Assembly: GCF_015547515.1 (NCBI RefSeq)
Contig: NZ_JADMVE010000008.1
Location: 1-64,000 of the forward strand
Direction: 5' to 3'
Length of the DNA stretch: 64,000 nt
Source of the DNA: Eubacterium sp. 1001713B170207_170306_E7
Lineage (GTDB): Bacteria; Bacillota; Clostridia; Eubacteriales; Eubacteriaceae
The notes under the pieces were generated by a model. That model did no database searches and was not told the origin of the DNA. It saw only the letters and a list, made by a program, of their open reading frames with translations. The translations under genes and the position numbers were made by a program. The first letter of the stretch is position 1; each line of letters opens with the position of its first letter. Below are positions 50,725 through 57,966 of the stretch, in pieces.

Positions 50725-50799
50725 CTATTTATCAGTGCTGCAGCAGAACCCGCAGGGTGCTCCCACACTGTGTTTATTTTCCTTGCCAAATACAAACAT
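50725..50799 (-). CDS. Cys-rich peptide at the end of the array (24 aa)
   Basis: The product reads MFVFGKENKHSVGAPC then GFCCSTDK. AGGAGG precedes the ATG at 50797-50799 with ideal spacing. It is the last of six tiny genes on the minus strand and differs from the five MMYYNP peptides upstream: it has three cysteines in an APCGFCCST core after a basic leader-like start. This resembles a small ribosomal peptide precursor or metal/thiol peptide. No modification enzyme gene is recognisable nearby. Its function is unknown. Confidence 0.6.
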   Translation of the reverse strand: MFVFGKENKHSVGAPCGFCCSTDK

Positions 50800-50835
50800 T
50801 TTATATACCTCCTGATGTCCTTTAATGACACGCTG

Positions 50836-50895
50836 TTATTCAGCGGATTCTTCTAATTCAGAGTATAATTTTCTTAATGGATTATAGTACATCAT
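50836..50895 (-). CDS. MMYYNP array peptide 5 (19 aa)
   Basis: The product reads MMYYNPLRKLYSELEESAE. GGGAGG precedes the double ATG. It shares MMYYNP and the amphipathic xRKLxxELE helix with the four peptides upstream. Confidence 0.7.
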   Translation of the reverse strand: MMYYNPLRKLYSELEESAE

Positions 50896-50946
50896 TTTGA
50901 GTACCTCCCTTTTCTTTTTTAGTTTTATGCTTAGCGGTGATGCCGG

Positions 50947-51015
50947 TTATTTTGCGGATTTTTCCGCCAGCTCGATTTCTTCTAATAATTTACGGATTGG
51001 ATTGTAATACATCAT
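50947..51015 (-). CDS. MMYYNP array peptide 4 (22 aa)
   Basis: The product begins MMYYNPIRKLLEEIELAEKS and ends AK. GAGGT precedes the double ATG. The first eleven residues are identical to those of peptide 3. Confidence 0.72.
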   Translation of the reverse strand: MMYYNPIRKLLEEIELAEKSAK

Positions 51016-51079
51016 AATTTTTACCTCTTTCTTTACTCTTTATTTTATGTAAAGCGAATCATTCGCCAGTTTATCTTGA

Positions 51080-51130
51080 TTAACGGGATGCTTTTTCTAA
51101 TAATTTACGGATTGGGTTGTAATACATCAT
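51080..51130 (-). CDS. MMYYNP array peptide 3 (16 aa)
   Basis: The product reads MMYYNPIRKLLEKASR. AGGAGGT precedes the double ATG. It is the shortest copy, lacking the C-terminal acidic part of peptides 2, 4 and 5. Confidence 0.7.
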   Translation of the reverse strand: MMYYNPIRKLLEKASR

Positions 51131-51174
51131 TTTGCTGACCTCCTTTTTACTTTATTGTATTTTCTGTATGTTCT

Positions 51175-51243
51175 TTATTTGGAAGCTTTTGCTCCGCGTT
51201 CTAATTTTTCAAGTAATTTTTTCATTGGATTGTAGTACATCAT
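51175..51243 (-). CDS. MMYYNP array peptide 2 (22 aa)
   Basis: The product begins MMYYNPMKKLLEKLERGAKA and ends SK. GAGGT precedes the double ATG. It is a strongly basic amphipathic helix after the common N-terminus. Confidence 0.72.
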   Translation of the reverse strand: MMYYNPMKKLLEKLERGAKASK

Positions 51244-51308
51244 CGTTTTGACCTCTTTCTTCAATTTTTTATTTTCTTATATCAATCTAACAAGTTACCA
51301 AAAACGGA

Positions 51309-51377
51309 CTAATTTGATTCTTCTACAACTTTTTTAAGTTCTAACAGCAATGCTCTTCTTGGATTGTAGTACATCAT
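51309..51377 (-). CDS. MMYYNP array peptide 1 (22 aa)
   Basis: The product begins MMYYNPRRALLLELKKVVEE and ends SN. AGAAGGT precedes the double ATG. It is the promoter-proximal gene, about 47 bp after the predicted transcription start of the MerR-type promoter. Confidence 0.72.
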   Translation of the reverse strand: MMYYNPRRALLLELKKVVEESN

Positions 51378-51430
51378 TGTTATGACCTTCTTTCTTGTTT
51401 GTCTTGGGTGTTTCCCTTAACTTGGTTATA

Positions 51431-51461
51431 ATTTTAGACCCTAGAGCATACTCTAGGTCAA
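51431..51461 (-). promoter_or_regulatory. MerR-type promoter of the peptide array (19-bp spacer with operator)
   Basis: On the minus strand TTGACC (51456-51461), a 19-bp spacer and TAAAAT (51431-51436). The spacer holds the dyad CTAGAG-N4-CTCTAG (51441-51456). A 19-bp spacer with a central dyad is the hallmark of promoters activated by MerR proteins through DNA untwisting. Confidence 0.88.
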
Positions 51462-51684
51462 TACCTTTTTATGGTTTTATTTTTATTTATCATCCCGGTA
51501 AAACCCACACAGGTTGTGGTGAATTTAACCATTTTCTGACAGGTCGTTTACATCAGCTAAATACAGTGCTTTCCAATGTTCTGATTCTCGAACAATTTTT
51601 ATGGACCGTAAATTAGAACGATTCTTTTTTACTAAGAATTTTTTAAGGTTTTGCATTGTATTTCCGAAAGGACAATTTTTTAAA
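51462..51684. other. Intergenic stretch without recognised features
   Basis: AT-rich DNA between the two MerR-type operators. I see no ORF with a ribosome-binding site and no strong hairpin. Confidence 0.5.
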
Positions 51685-51716
51685 CGAAAACACTAGAGTT
51701 TACTCTAGTGTTTTCG
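51685..51716. promoter_or_regulatory. Second MerR-type operator, 32-bp palindrome
   Basis: A near-perfect palindrome centred on CTAGAG-TTTA-CTCTAG (51693-51708), with the same core as the site in the peptide promoter. It lies about 40 bp upstream of the merR -10 region (TTGACT at 51727-51732, 17-bp spacer, TATACC at 51750-51755) and probably mediates autoregulation. Confidence 0.75.
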
Positions 51717-51797
51717 GGAGAAATTATTGACTTCAGCGTCTTTTTAGGGTATACCTATAAGGAGAAAACAGCTGTTTGATGGAAAGGAGAGGCGTTT

Positions 51798-52241
51798 ATG
51801 AACACCTATACGATCAAAGAAGTGTCTGAAAAAACCGGGCTCAGCATCTATACCCTCCGTTATTATGACAAGGAAGGCCTGCTCCCCTTTGTGGAGCGCA
51901 GCGAGACGGGAATCCGCCAGTTTACCGACGCCGACCTGGAATGGCTGTCGACCATCTGCTGTCTGAAGGATACCGGCATGCCGCTGAAGGAAATCAAGGA
52001 ATACATCGACCTGTTTCTGGAGGGCACCTCCACCCTTGAAACCAGGCGGCAGATCTTCATCGACCACCGGGTCCGCCTGCTTAAAAAGATTGAGGAGCTG
52101 GAAAAAAACCTGGAGATGGTTGAGCACCGTATCCAGTTCTATGACGAGGCCTGCGCCATCTATGAGGCCCGCAGCCGTGAAAATGAAGCGGACCGTAAGG
52201 AAAGAGTGGGCTCCTCTGCGGCGGAGAACGCCAAAAAATAA
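51798..52241 (+). CDS. MerR family regulator, AdhR/YraB-like
   Basis: The product has 147 residues. The N-terminal winged helix-turn-helix reads TIKEVSEKTGLSIYTLRYYD then KEGLLPFVER. The following segment WLSTICCLKDTGMPLKEIKE has the Cys-Leu-x-x-Thr-Gly-Met element of the AdhR subgroup, whose cysteine senses aldehydes or electrophiles; a coiled coil and a short charged tail follow. GGAGAGG precedes the ATG. It is divergent from the peptide array, and both operators share the CTAGAG-N4-CTCTAG core. Two terminator hairpins follow. It is the probable activator of the array. Confidence 0.9.
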   Translation: MNTYTIKEVSEKTGLSIYTLRYYDKEGLLPFVERSETGIRQFTDADLEWLSTICCLKDTGMPLKEIKEYIDLFLEGTSTLETRRQIFIDHRVRLLKKIEELEKNLEMVEHRIQFYDEACAIYEARSRENEADRKERVGSSAAENAKK

Positions 52242-52281
52242 AAAATGCCGGATCACCGGCATGCTTTTGACCATCATCACT

Positions 52282-52307
52282 GGGCTCTCCAAACAGAGCC
52301 CTTTTTT
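52282..52307 (+). terminator. Terminator of merR
   Basis: GGGCTC pairs with GAGCCC, followed by six T. A weaker hairpin ATGCCGG/CCGGCAT lies just before it (52245-52262). Confidence 0.85.
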
Positions 52308-52328
52308 CTTTTTCTGCATTCTTTGTAC

Positions 52329-52493
52329 TTATTTTGCCGCTGGTTTAAAAGCATCCTTATCCACACCACAGGTGGGACAAAACCAGTCATCCGGCAGATT
52401 TTCGAACGGGGTGCCTGGAGCAACGCCGTTTTCCGGATCACCTAATTCCGGATCATAGACATACTCACAAATTTCACATTCATACTTCTGCAT
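52329..52493 (-). CDS. Rubredoxin
   Basis: The product has 54 residues, the usual rubredoxin length: [20 protein letters not shown] at the start, then [20 protein letters not shown] and GVDKDAF. Two CxxC pairs (CEIC and CPTC) bind one iron. AGGAGG precedes the ATG at 52491-52493. It is a small soluble electron carrier used in oxygen and peroxide detoxification or in reductive metabolism. It lies convergent with merR; a link to the peptide array is possible but not shown. Confidence 0.93.
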   Translation of the reverse strand: MQKYECEICEYVYDPELGDPENGVAPGTPFENLPDDWFCPTCGVDKDAFKPAAK

Positions 52494-52653
52494 GATCGTG
52501 CCTCCTTGACGGTCCTTCTTATTTTAACAGCGCATTAACACTTTTTTAACTTATTATTATATTAATAAGAAGGAAAATTTTAAATTCACTTCCCCTATCA
52601 TAATCAACTCCATCCTATTTTGCAAGCTTTTTCTTTAATTGCAAGGTCTTTTC

Positions 52654-53601
52654 TTAATCGTACAAATATTCCTTAATGCAGGAGGCCCCCACCAGGCCCG
52701 CGTCATTCTGTAAGGTGGCCAGGACAATCTCCGGCTTCACCAGGCTTTTATAGGTGATCTTTTCCGCGGTGGATTTCTGCACCGCCTCCAGCAGAAAAGA
52801 ACCCGCGTGGGCCACACCGCCGCCCAGAACACAGAGCTCAGGATCCAGAACGTCGACGAGGTTGGAGATGGCAATGGCCAGGTGGTCCACCAGTGAGTCA
52901 AAGCATTCAAGCCCCACTGCGTCGCCGTTTTTGGCCGCGTCGATGACCATCTCCGCGTTCACAGCCTCCGGGTCGCCCCCGGCCAGGGACAAAATCTCCG
53001 TTTCACGCCCCTGCTCAATGCGCTTTTTCGCCAACCAGATCACCGCCGTGGCGGAAGAATAGGTCTCCAGGCAGCCCATCTTGCCGCAGTTGCAGCGGTA
53101 AAGCCCCTCGCCAACGATCATATGCCCAAACTCTGAAGCCACGCCGTGGGCGCCGCTGATGATTCTGCCGCCCGCAATCACACTGCCGCCCACGCCGGTG
53201 CCCAGGGTGAACATAACCGCGTCCCGGCAGCCCCGGCTGCTGCCAAAGCGGTTCTCCGCGATCCCGGCCACGGTGGCGTCGTTGGCCAAATAAACCGGCA
53301 GTCCTGTTTTTTCCTCTAAATCGCCTTTTAAAGGCTTGTTTTCCCAGAACAGGTTTGGGCAGGACACCACGGTTTTTCCGTCCGCAGAGACGATTCCAGG
53401 CACACCAATGCCCACATTCGCGGGGGACTCCCCCTTCATCTCTGCCTTCACCTGCCCAATCAATGCCTCAATCCGCCCGAGAACCGCCTCATAGCCGTCC
53501 CTTGCCCCTGTGGGCTGTTTTTTCTTGACCAGCACCTCGCCGCTGCCGCCAATCAGGCCGGCTACCAGATTGGTGCCGCCGACATCTATTCCGATATTCA
53601 T
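52654..53601 (-). CDS. ROK-family glucokinase
   Basis: The product has 315 residues from the ATG at 53599-53601, with GGAGGAG upstream. The ATP motif is IGIDVGGTNLVAGLI; substrate and zinc motifs are GTGVGGSVIAGGRI, EFGHMIVGEG and CNCGKMGCLETYSSA. It phosphorylates glucose, or a similar hexose, with ATP. The zinc-binding Cys set is complete, which fits glucokinase rather than a degenerate ROK repressor, and there is no N-terminal DNA-binding domain. Confidence 0.9.
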   Translation of the reverse strand: MNIGIDVGGTNLVAGLIGGSGEVLVKKKQPTGARDGYEAVLGRIEALIGQVKAEMKGESPANVGIGVPGIVSADGKTVVSCPNLFWENKPLKGDLEEKTGLPVYLANDATVAGIAENRFGSSRGCRDAVMFTLGTGVGGSVIAGGRIISGAHGVASEFGHMIVGEGLYRCNCGKMGCLETYSSATAVIWLAKKRIEQGRETEILSLAGGDPEAVNAEMVIDAAKNGDAVGLECFDSLVDHLAIAISNLVDVLDPELCVLGGGVAHAGSFLLEAVQKSTAEKITYKSLVKPEIVLATLQNDAGLVGASCIKEYLYD

Positions 53602-53735
53602 GCTCTGTCGCTCCTCCATTTTTTATTCTTATTATAGCATTTTATACCCTTAAGTTCATCACGCTTTACATTCCACAGTTTCTGCGTTATAATAACTTCC
53701 GCAATTCATTTATCTTAATGCAACCGGAGGACCTC

Positions 53736-54248
53736 ATGAAGAATCAACTGAACACGAAAACCCTTGTTTTTACCGCACTGCTCATCGCCTTATCCTATTT
53801 AGGCTCCCTTGTCAAAATATTCGGCAGTGTCGCCTTAGACGCCCTGCCAGCCTATTTCGGCGCGCTGATGCTCGGCGGCCCCATCGGCGCCTTAATCGGC
53901 GCGCTGGGACATCTTTTTTCCGCCGCCCTTTCCGGCTTCCCCATGGGGCTGCCCATGCACCTGCTGGTGGCGGTCTGCATGGCCGGCGCCTGCTACGCCT
54001 ATGCCTGGATCAACAAAAAGACCAACCTGGTTGTGGCTTCGGTCACCGCCATTCTGATCAACGGTGTGGTCATGACCTTCCTGTCCGGCGTTCTGGCCGT
54101 GCTCCTCGGCATCTCTCCCTCTGTCATGGGCTTTGTGATTCCCATGCTGCTGCCCCTGCTCATCGCCTCCACCGTCAACGTGGTCATCGCCGCGCTGCTG
54201 TACCTGGCCTTTGAGAAGGCGCTGAAGGGCCGATTTACGCAGGAATAA
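53736..54248 (+). CDS. ECF transporter S component
   Basis: The product has 170 residues from the ATG at 53736, with GGAGGA upstream. About six membrane helices and the N-terminal TKTLVFTALLIALSYLGSLV, followed by DALPAYFGALMLGGPIGALI and GHLFSAALSGFPMGLPMHLL, are typical of energy-coupling-factor S components. The motif arrangement recalls those proposed for alpha-ribazole or related cobamide precursors, but this is only a resemblance. It must use ATPase and T components encoded elsewhere. A terminator follows. Confidence 0.85.
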   Translation: MKNQLNTKTLVFTALLIALSYLGSLVKIFGSVALDALPAYFGALMLGGPIGALIGALGHLFSAALSGFPMGLPMHLLVAVCMAGACYAYAWINKKTNLVVASVTAILINGVVMTFLSGVLAVLLGISPSVMGFVIPMLLPLLIASTVNVVIAALLYLAFEKALKGRFTQE

Positions 54249-54277
54249 AAAAAGCCCCAGATTGGGGGCTTTTTTTA
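54247..54277. terminator. Bidirectional terminator
   Basis: AAAGCCCC and GGGGCTTT form the stem with A and T runs on both sides, between the convergent ECF and hydrolase genes. Confidence 0.85.
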
Positions 54278-54934
54278 TTCCTGCAGAAAATCGCGGATCA
54301 CCGCGGCCATCATGGGGTTATGCTCCACATAGCTTTCGTGGGTTTCGCCCTCGTAAATCTGAAGGCGGCTGTCTGAAATGGAGTCCGCGATATAGCGGGT
54401 ATGGTCGTCTTCGATCATATCGTCGCTTCCGGCCGTCACCAGAACGGGGATCCTGATTTTGGCCAGGTCCGCCTTGGAAAGATTGGGCTGCTCCAGCATC
54501 ATTTTAATGCTGTCCCTGCCGGTGCGCTCGTAGGCGCGGCGGAATTTATCCAGCCAGACCTGCTTCAGCCCATCCGGCGTGGTGTTGGCCCCGCTGATCA
54601 CCAGCGCAGAGAGCAGCTCCGGGTACTTACAGGCCAGCATCAGGCCGATGATTCCGCCGTCGCTGAAGCCGTAGACCGCAGGCTTCTCAAGCCCCAGCGC
54701 CTGGATAAAGCCGCGGACGTCCTCCGCCATTTCACGGTAGTCAAAAGTATCCACCGGGGTGCTGCTCCCGTGTCCTCTGGAATCCAGGGCATAGACGGTA
54801 AAATCCGCGCTCAGCGGCCCCACAATTTTATCAAAAATCCCATGATCCTCGCCGTTGCCGTGAATCAGGATCAGGGGCTGGCCCTCCCCTTCTTTTTCGT
54901 AGTAGAGCTCAATGTCTCCAATTCGCTGTTTCAT
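54275..54934 (-). CDS. Alpha/beta hydrolase
   Basis: The product has 219 residues. ILIHGNGEDHGIFD, LDSRGHGSS, the nucleophile elbow VYGFSDGGIIGL (Ser), the acid in TAGSDDM and a late His in GETHESYVEHN give a complete triad. It is a small cytoplasmic hydrolase; the substrate is unknown. GGAGG lies before the ATG. Confidence 0.88.
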   Translation of the reverse strand: MKQRIGDIELYYEKEGEGQPLILIHGNGEDHGIFDKIVGPLSADFTVYALDSRGHGSSTPVDTFDYREMAEDVRGFIQALGLEKPAVYGFSDGGIIGLMLACKYPELLSALVISGANTTPDGLKQVWLDKFRRAYERTGRDSIKMMLEQPNLSKADLAKIRIPVLVTAGSDDMIEDDHTRYIADSISDSRLQIYEGETHESYVEHNPMMAAVIRDFLQE

Positions 54935-54982
54935 TTTCTACCTCCGGTCATTTTATCCCTTATTTTATACGATTTCGGGACA

Positions 54983-55023
54983 AAAGAAAAGCGCCTGTTC
55001 TCGTTTTAAGAAAACCAGGCGCT
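54983..55023 (-). terminator. Terminator of the CDF gene
   Basis: AGCGCCTG and CAGGCGCT form the stem, followed by TTTTCTTTT on the minus strand. Confidence 0.75.
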
Positions 55024-55027
55024 CCCG

Positions 55028-55954
55028 CTATTCATGTTCGGTTTTTTCCTGCCCGTAGGGGTTGACATGGATCATACAGTGCTTGAGGGCCGGGTAGGCC
55101 GCCTCCAGCACATCGTGCACATTCTCGGCGATGGCGTGGGCCTCGACCAGCTTCAGCTCCCCGTCAACGGCAATTTCCAGATCCACATAAAATTTAGACG
55201 CGAAGGTCCGGGATTTAAGGTCGTCGATCCGCTTGACGCCATCCTGCTCCATGATCAGCCCGCGGATTTCCCTTTCGGTTTTCTCGTCGATGGAGCTGTC
55301 CAGCATTTTGCTGATGCTGTCCTTTCCGATATCATAGGCTGCCTTGATGACCAGCAGGGCGATGACTACCGCCGCGATGGGGTCCAGAATCGGGAAGCCC
55401 ATGCGCGCGCCGGCAATCCCGATCAAGCTGCCGATGGAGGACAGCGCGTCGGAACGGTGGTGCCAGGCGTCTGCCTTCAGGGCGCTGGAGTTAATCTTGT
55501 TGGCTGCGGCGCGGGTAAACCAGTACATCCACTCCTTGACCACAATGGAGACCAGGGCCGCCACCAGGGCCAGTATACCCGGTATCTCCAGGGCGTGGCT
55601 CTCAGCGTCCATGATCTTTTCGATCCCGGTCCAGCCGATGCCCACGCCGGTGGCAAAGAGGATTGCCGCCAGCAGGATCGCCGCCACACACTCCAGCCGG
55701 TCATGCCCGTACTGATGCTCGTGGTCGGCCTTCTGGCCTGAGATATTGACCCCGATAATGACCACAAAGGTGCTGAGCACATCTGACGCCGAGTGCACCG
55801 CGTCGGAAATCATGGCGCCGGAATTGGCTAAAATCCCGGCGATGAATTTAAAAACCGATAAACCGAGGTTAACAAAAATCGAGATGACAGACACGCGCAT
55901 GGCGATTTTTTTGTTGCTGTTCTCGGTATATTCCATTTCTTCAATATTTCTCAC
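55028..55954 (-). CDS. Cation diffusion facilitator (CDF) metal efflux protein
   Basis: The product has 308 residues. The start is a GTG at 55952-55954, chosen because AAGGGG precedes it; an ATG 24 bases upstream has no site. Six membrane helices are present; metal residues appear in SDAVHSASDVLST (Asp/His/Asp in helix 2) and ALKADAWHHRSDALSS (Asp/His/Asp in helix 5). The C-terminal cytoplasmic domain carries VDLEIAVDG and VEAHAIAENVH. It exports Zn2+, Mn2+ or Fe2+ in exchange for protons. Confidence 0.92.
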   Translation of the reverse strand: MRNIEEMEYTENSNKKIAMRVSVISIFVNLGLSVFKFIAGILANSGAMISDAVHSASDVLSTFVVIIGVNISGQKADHEHQYGHDRLECVAAILLAAILFATGVGIGWTGIEKIMDAESHALEIPGILALVAALVSIVVKEWMYWFTRAAANKINSSALKADAWHHRSDALSSIGSLIGIAGARMGFPILDPIAAVVIALLVIKAAYDIGKDSISKMLDSSIDEKTEREIRGLIMEQDGVKRIDDLKSRTFASKFYVDLEIAVDGELKLVEAHAIAENVHDVLEAAYPALKHCMIHVNPYGQEKTEHE

Positions 55955-56084
55955 AGATGCCCCTTCTTTCACTTGCATGACAAAGTTAATACCCCTTAAC
56001 TAAAATAGATTCATTCTATATTACATGTTTTTAGTATAAATAAAAACCGGACCCGCGTCAAGGATGTTTTGAATTTAAGGCAAG

Positions 56085-56126
56085 AAAAGACCTGAAATAC
56101 ACGGTTTTGTACTTCAGGCCTTTTTT
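56085..56126 (-). terminator. Terminator of the endonuclease IV gene
   Basis: CCTGAA and TTCAGG lie in a longer stem with loop ACGGTTTT, followed by T-rich sequence on the minus strand. It could work in both directions. Confidence 0.75.
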
Positions 56127-56131
56127 AAGCT

Positions 56132-56959
56132 TTACACATTTTGGAGCAGCTCAATCTCCTTGGCGTAATCTGCGAATTTTTCCTGGGGTGTCTCCAGGAA
56201 AAAGGGCTTATCCCGGAGCAGCGGATGCTTCACAATGGCGATAAAGGTGTCCACCCCTATGCTGCCAAAGCCGATTTTCTCGTGGCGGTCCTTATGGCTG
56301 GCAAAGGGCGTCAGGCTGTCGTTCAGGTGCATGGCCTTAAGATAATCCAGGCCCACCACCCGGTCAAATTCCCCGATGACGCCGTCCAGGTCATTGACAA
56401 TGTCATACCCGGCTGAATAGATGTGGCAGGTGTCAATGCAGACCCCGATTTTATCCTTGAGCTCCACGCCGTCGATGATGGCCCGTAGCTGCTCAAAGTC
56501 GCGGCCGACCTCGCTGCCTTTACCCGACATGGCCTCCAGCAGCACAATGGTCTTCTGGTCCGGCTTCATATTGCGGTTGAGAATATCCAGAATCAGCTCA
56601 ATGCCCTTTTCCGGTCCCTGGCCCACATGGCTACCGGGATGAAAATTATAGAGCTGGCAGGGCAGCTGGTCCAGACGCTCCAAATCCTCCCGGAAGGCGC
56701 GCTCCGCGAAATCCCGGGTCGCCTGTGTGGCAGAGGCCATGTTGAGCGTATAGGGCGCGTGGGCCAGCAGTGGCCCGAAATCGTTGGCCTCCATGATCTG
56801 CCGAAGGCCGTCCGCGTCACTGGGGTCAATGGCCTTGGCGTTGCCTCCCCTCGGATTCCTGGTAAAAAACTGAAAGGTATCTGCCCCGATGGATACCGCG
56901 TCCTTTCCGGCGGCGGTAAACCCCTTGGCAATTGAAATATGCGGTCCTATATGAATCAT
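56132..56959 (-). CDS. nfo: Deoxyribonuclease IV (endonuclease IV, Nfo)
   Basis: The product has 275 residues from the ATG at 56957-56959, with AAAGGA upstream; a GTG three bases earlier was rejected on spacing. Zinc ligands and motifs are IGPHISIAKG, LLAHAPYTLNMAS, YNFHPGSH, IGVCIDTCHIYSAGYD and MHLNDSL then DRHEKIGFGSIG. It cleaves DNA at abasic sites in base-excision repair. It follows the ZIP gene by 14 bp on the same strand. Confidence 0.95.
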   Translation of the reverse strand: MIHIGPHISIAKGFTAAGKDAVSIGADTFQFFTRNPRGGNAKAIDPSDADGLRQIMEANDFGPLLAHAPYTLNMASATQATRDFAERAFREDLERLDQLPCQLYNFHPGSHVGQGPEKGIELILDILNRNMKPDQKTIVLLEAMSGKGSEVGRDFEQLRAIIDGVELKDKIGVCIDTCHIYSAGYDIVNDLDGVIGEFDRVVGLDYLKAMHLNDSLTPFASHKDRHEKIGFGSIGVDTFIAIVKHPLLRDKPFFLETPQEKFADYAKEIELLQNV

Positions 56960-56973
56960 CACTGTGTCCTTTC

Positions 56974-57783
56974 TCAGCCCAGGGCTACGTCCATGAGCAT
57001 CATGACCGCAAAGCCGACCATCACACCAATGGTGGCGACATCGCCCTCGCCGTCATGACCCAGCTGGGATTCGGGAATCAATTCCTCTGCCACTACGTAA
57101 ATCATCGCACCCGCGGCAAAGGCCAGCGCGTAAGGCAGGATCGGGTTGATAAAGACCACCGCTGCCGCGCCGATAACCGCAGAGACCGGCTCCACCAGCC
57201 CGGAGGCCTGGCCGTACATAAAGGATTTGAACCGGCTCATATTCTCCCGGCGGAGCGGGATGGACACCGCCGCCCCTTCCGGGAAGTTCTGGAGCCCGAT
57301 CCCCAGAGCCAGCGAGATGGCCCCGGCCAGGGTCATGTATTCATTGCCCGAGGCCAGGCCGCCAAAGGCCACCCCGACCGCCAGCCCTTCAGGAATATTG
57401 TGGAAGGTGATGGCTAAGACCAGCAGCACGCTGCGCTGCCAGGAGGTGTGAATACCCTCCTGATGGCCGGTTCCCTGGTGAATATGCGGCAGAAGCTTAT
57501 CCACACACCATAAAAACGCGCCGCCGCCCAGAAAGCCAACTACCGCCGGCACATAGGGCGGTACCGGGCCGCCCTCCGCCATCTCGATGGACGGCGCCAG
57601 CAGCGACCAGAAGCTGGCCGCGATCATAACGCCCGCGGCAAAACCCAGCATGGCGTTTAATACCTTTTTGTTAATCTCCTTAAAGAAAAAGACCATCGCA
57701 GCGCCCAGGGCCGTTAAACCCCAGGTGAAAATCCCGGCGACCAGAGCCTGGCCCACCGGAGGAATACTGTTCAAAATTTCCAT
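56974..57783 (-). CDS. ZIP family metal transporter
   Basis: The product has 269 residues and about eight membrane helices. The binuclear metal site is given by [20 protein letters not shown] in helix 4 and [16 protein letters not shown] in helix 5; a His-containing loop [17 protein letters not shown] precedes them. It imports Zn2+ or other divalent cations. It forms a likely operon with endonuclease IV. AGGAGG lies before the ATG. Confidence 0.93.
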   Translation of the reverse strand: MEILNSIPPVGQALVAGIFTWGLTALGAAMVFFFKEINKKVLNAMLGFAAGVMIAASFWSLLAPSIEMAEGGPVPPYVPAVVGFLGGGAFLWCVDKLLPHIHQGTGHQEGIHTSWQRSVLLVLAITFHNIPEGLAVGVAFGGLASGNEYMTLAGAISLALGIGLQNFPEGAAVSIPLRRENMSRFKSFMYGQASGLVEPVSAVIGAAAVVFINPILPYALAFAAGAMIYVVAEELIPESQLGHDGEGDVATIGVMVGFAVMMLMDVALG

Positions 57784-57904
57784 ATTCTCCTCCTGTCTTT
57801 ACATCATTTATAGTCATTATAATTTACTAAATCATAACACATCCCACACACCATTTCAAAACATTTTAATCATTTATACCCCATTTGCTTTAAATAGCAC
57901 TGCC

Positions 57905-57946
57905 AAAAAAATAAAACCGGCAGGCAGCAATCCAGCCGCCTGCCGG
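57905..57946 (-). terminator. Terminator of the amylase gene
   Basis: CCGGCAGGC and GCCTGCCGG form a perfect 9-bp stem, followed by TTTTATTTTTTT on the minus strand. Confidence 0.85.
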
Positions 57947-57966
57947 TAAAACGTTTATGATCTCAA

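Noticed and set aside
50725-51377. CRISPR array
   Set aside because: Repeats are not exact, spacing is irregular (about 110-140 bp), and each unit is a short ORF with a ribosome-binding site.
51685-51716. Terminator for the minus strand
   Set aside because: The palindrome has no T run directly after it and shares its core with the MerR operator in the peptide promoter, so an operator is more likely.
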